A DNA stretch of 16,291 bases. Source: Desulfocapsa sp. GTDB lineage: Bacteria > Desulfobacterota > Desulfobulbia > Desulfobulbales > Desulfocapsaceae. The stretch spans positions 1 through 16,291 of the forward strand of contig DYDK01000009.1 of NCBI GenBank assembly GCA_020717935.1, given 5' to 3'. Shown piece after piece: positions 14,820 through 16,291 of this stretch. The notes under the pieces were generated by a model. The model was given only the letters and a program-made list of their open reading frames with translations, searched no databases and was not told the DNA's origin. The position numbers and the translations under genes are program-made. Numbering within the stretch: position 1 is the stretch's first letter; every line of letters begins with the position of its first letter.

Positions 14820-15920
14820 TTATTTCTTCATCTCTCCCAGGCCATAAATGGCTACCTTGTCCTTGTTATACTGATTGGTCACAATAATGACCCGTTCCAG
14901 AATAAAGCCAGGAGCGGCCAGGGTCTGGTAATACTCAAGGTTGTCGGTGGTGACAGCTATGGCCGCAGGTAAGTCCATGAAGCCTCTCGCCTGGCCGCGC
15001 TCCCCGAAAAATACCAGCAGTCGGCCTTTATCGGTAAAAAGCTGCACATTTTGCAGGCTGGCGTCAACGACATAGATACGATTCAGCTCATCCGTGGCGA
15101 CTCCTTTGGGGCGGGCAAACTGTCCAAAGCCGTCCCCCATTTTTCCAAAGGCGCTTAACACATGACCATCACGATCCATGGTCACGATTCGGGCAGTGAT
15201 CATATTACTCACGATAAGTTGACCTTTTTGATTGAAAGCCATGCCCATTGGTTTGGCGAGATTGTCCTCCTTATTTTCTGCGCCCTCTTTCCCGAAGCTT
15301 CCCTGGAGTTTGCCATCTTCGAGATCAAACACCTTGATCTCATGGTTCTGGTGATCAACTACGAAGAGTGACTTGCCATAAATTGCAAGATCTGCGGGCG
15401 TCCACTCCATTTTCGAGCCAAAGGAGCGGAGATAGTTTCCGGCCTGGTCATACATCATAATTTCTTTGCGGCCGGTGTCGGCGACGAAGAGCTTTCCTTC
15501 ATCATCAAGAGTGAGATTAACGGGTTTTTTGAGTTTGCCAATGCTCACATTGCCTTTGAGTCTTTCAAAGGTCTTGTTGACCAGATCAAAAATATACACT
15601 TGCCCCGTGCCGGCATCACTGACGAAAATCTTTCCTTTGTGGGTCGCGACTCCATAGGGCTTGGCGATTACATCAATTTTATTCTTACTTCCACCCTCGC
15701 CAACAACAGTTATCAAGGCCGTGGAAAGCTCTCGCTCCTTCACATCTTCAGAGCTGCCTATCCCTTTGAGAAACTGAATTCGTGGCTCATTGGGAGGCGG
15801 GGGGAAAAAAAAGGGGCCTTGATCTTGTGCCAGATCACTTTTACCGCCGCAGCCGGCAAGAAAGAGAAGAGAAAAAAGGAAAAATAAACGATAACAAAAT
15901 GATAAGACAGAGTTTTTCAT
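14820..15920 (-). CDS. NHL-repeat (six-bladed beta-propeller) lipoprotein
   Basis: A 366-residue lipoprotein with signal peptide and lipobox LAGC (Cys24), followed by a Pro-rich stretch (FFFPPPPNEPR). From residue ~85 it consists of NHL/propeller blades with recurring K/RPxGVA, GxIFVSDAG, DTGRKEIMMYD, VVDHQNHEIKVFD and IYVVDASLQNVQLF segments; at least five blades are visible. Such propellers act as interaction platforms and are often encoded beside multihaem cytochromes and barrels in Desulfobacterota, which fits a scaffold role in an outer-membrane conduit (inference). The ATG at 15920 has only a weak GTGGA upstream. A large palindromic element lies 20 bp upstream of the start. Confidence 0.92.
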   Translation of the reverse strand: MKNSVLSFCYRLFFLFSLLFLAGCGGKSDLAQDQGPFFFPPPPNEPRIQFLKGIGSSEDVKERELSTALITVVGEGGSKNKIDVIAKPYGVATHKGKIFVSDAGTGQVYIFDLVNKTFERLKGNVSIGKLKKPVNLTLDDEGKLFVADTGRKEIMMYDQAGNYLRSFGSKMEWTPADLAIYGKSLFVVDHQNHEIKVFDLEDGKLQGSFGKEGAENKEDNLAKPMGMAFNQKGQLIVSNMITARIVTMDRDGHVLSAFGKMGDGFGQFARPKGVATDELNRIYVVDASLQNVQLFTDKGRLLVFFGERGQARGFMDLPAAIAVTTDNLEYYQTLAAPGFILERVIIVTNQYNKDKVAIYGLGEMKK

Positions 15921-15940
15921 AATAAATCCACAATGATTTT

Positions 15941-16128
15941 TATTAGGGACTCGGAAAATACTGATGTACCTGAATTGCGCCCTGATTTGGGTTATATTTG
16001 GCTATGTCGATTGAACAAAACCGCAGGCATAATTGTGTTATGTCGAGGATTTTGTGATTGAGACATAGCCAAAGATAGCCCGAAGCAGGGATGCAAGATG
16101 GTATATCAGTATTTTCCGAGTCCCTTAT
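15941..16128. repeat. Structured palindromic element, copy 2
   Basis: Arms of ~70 bp (GGGACTCGGAAAATACTGAT at 15946 facing its complement ending near 16123) flank the 56-bp core (16008-16063) shared exactly with copy 1. The arms match each other far better than they match copy 1. It lies in the leader or promoter of the NHL gene. Confidence 0.9.
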
Positions 16129-16131
16129 TGA

Positions 16132-16170
16132 TTTCCCTTGTTCTCCTGCGGCGCTGGGGAACAAGGGAAA
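16132..16170. repeat. 12-bp perfect inverted repeat
   Basis: TTTCCCTTGTTC (16132-16143) pairs exactly with GAACAAGGGAAA (16159-16170). No T tract follows on the minus strand. From 16171 to the right edge I see no gene or site; the 97-codon frame across 15943-16236 is made mostly of repeat sequence. Confidence 0.7.
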
Positions 16171-16291
16171 AATCGTTAAACAGCGATTTTCGCATCGCGT
16201 ATAACCGACACAGCCGCTAACATTTAATGTTTTCATATCAGTTGAACTGCATATTCAATTTTGCTCCGCCTATCCATGGTAGTTCCTGGGG

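Noticed and set aside
15943..16236. A 97-residue minus-strand protein upstream of the NHL gene
   Set aside because: Most of it lies in the palindromic element, with no domain or ribosome binding site.

Overview
The window looks like chromosomal DNA of a Desulfobacterota (former Deltaproteobacteria) anaerobe of the Desulfobulbales/Desulfuromonadales type. The reasons are two multihaem c-type cytochromes (8 and 5 CxxCH motifs seen), an NHL-propeller lipoprotein next to an outer-membrane barrel, ChaN-type lipoproteins and very many intergenic palindromic repeats. The lineage is inferred from gene content; no rRNA or marker gene is present. All genes except one ChaN lipoprotein (and two doubtful mini-ORFs) are on the minus strand.

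Left (1-3135, minus): a large exported octahaem-or-larger cytochrome that runs off the left edge. Its frame is open for 1045 codons except for one in-frame TGA at 2758-2760. A compact perfect hairpin begins 10 nt after this TGA and fits the bacterial SECIS consensus. I therefore read it as a selenocysteine-containing multihaem cytochrome, which is the most interesting item here. An intergenic stretch with direct and inverted repeats follows, then a HicAB toxin-antitoxin operon (3824-4423) with a clear promoter and operator.

Middle (4518-11400): a 42-bp tandem palindromic array and other dispersed repeats; a 1036-residue M1-metallopeptidase/ChaN/PDZ fusion (5140-8250) whose upstream region is a 12-bp minisatellite carrying a TATAAT in every unit; a periplasmic protein with two OB-like domains (8722-9693); a divergent ChaN lipoprotein on the plus strand (10008-10847); then 570 bp of nested palindromic elements.

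Right (11420-15920, minus): a probable electron-conduit operon read right to left: NHL beta-propeller lipoprotein, pentahaem lipoprotein cytochrome, and an outer-membrane beta-barrel. The barrel frame begins in a second 42-bp array, so repeats appear to be translated, or to have displaced the start. A repeat just upstream of the NHL gene shares a 56-bp identical core with one at 11213-11400, while the flanking arms diverge in compensatory fashion.

Functional theme: extracellular/outer-membrane electron transfer with haem-linked periplasmic proteins, in a region heavily colonised by small palindromic repeats. At least three loci (4.5, 13.6 and 14.4 kb) carry versions of one repeat architecture, single-copy or amplified.
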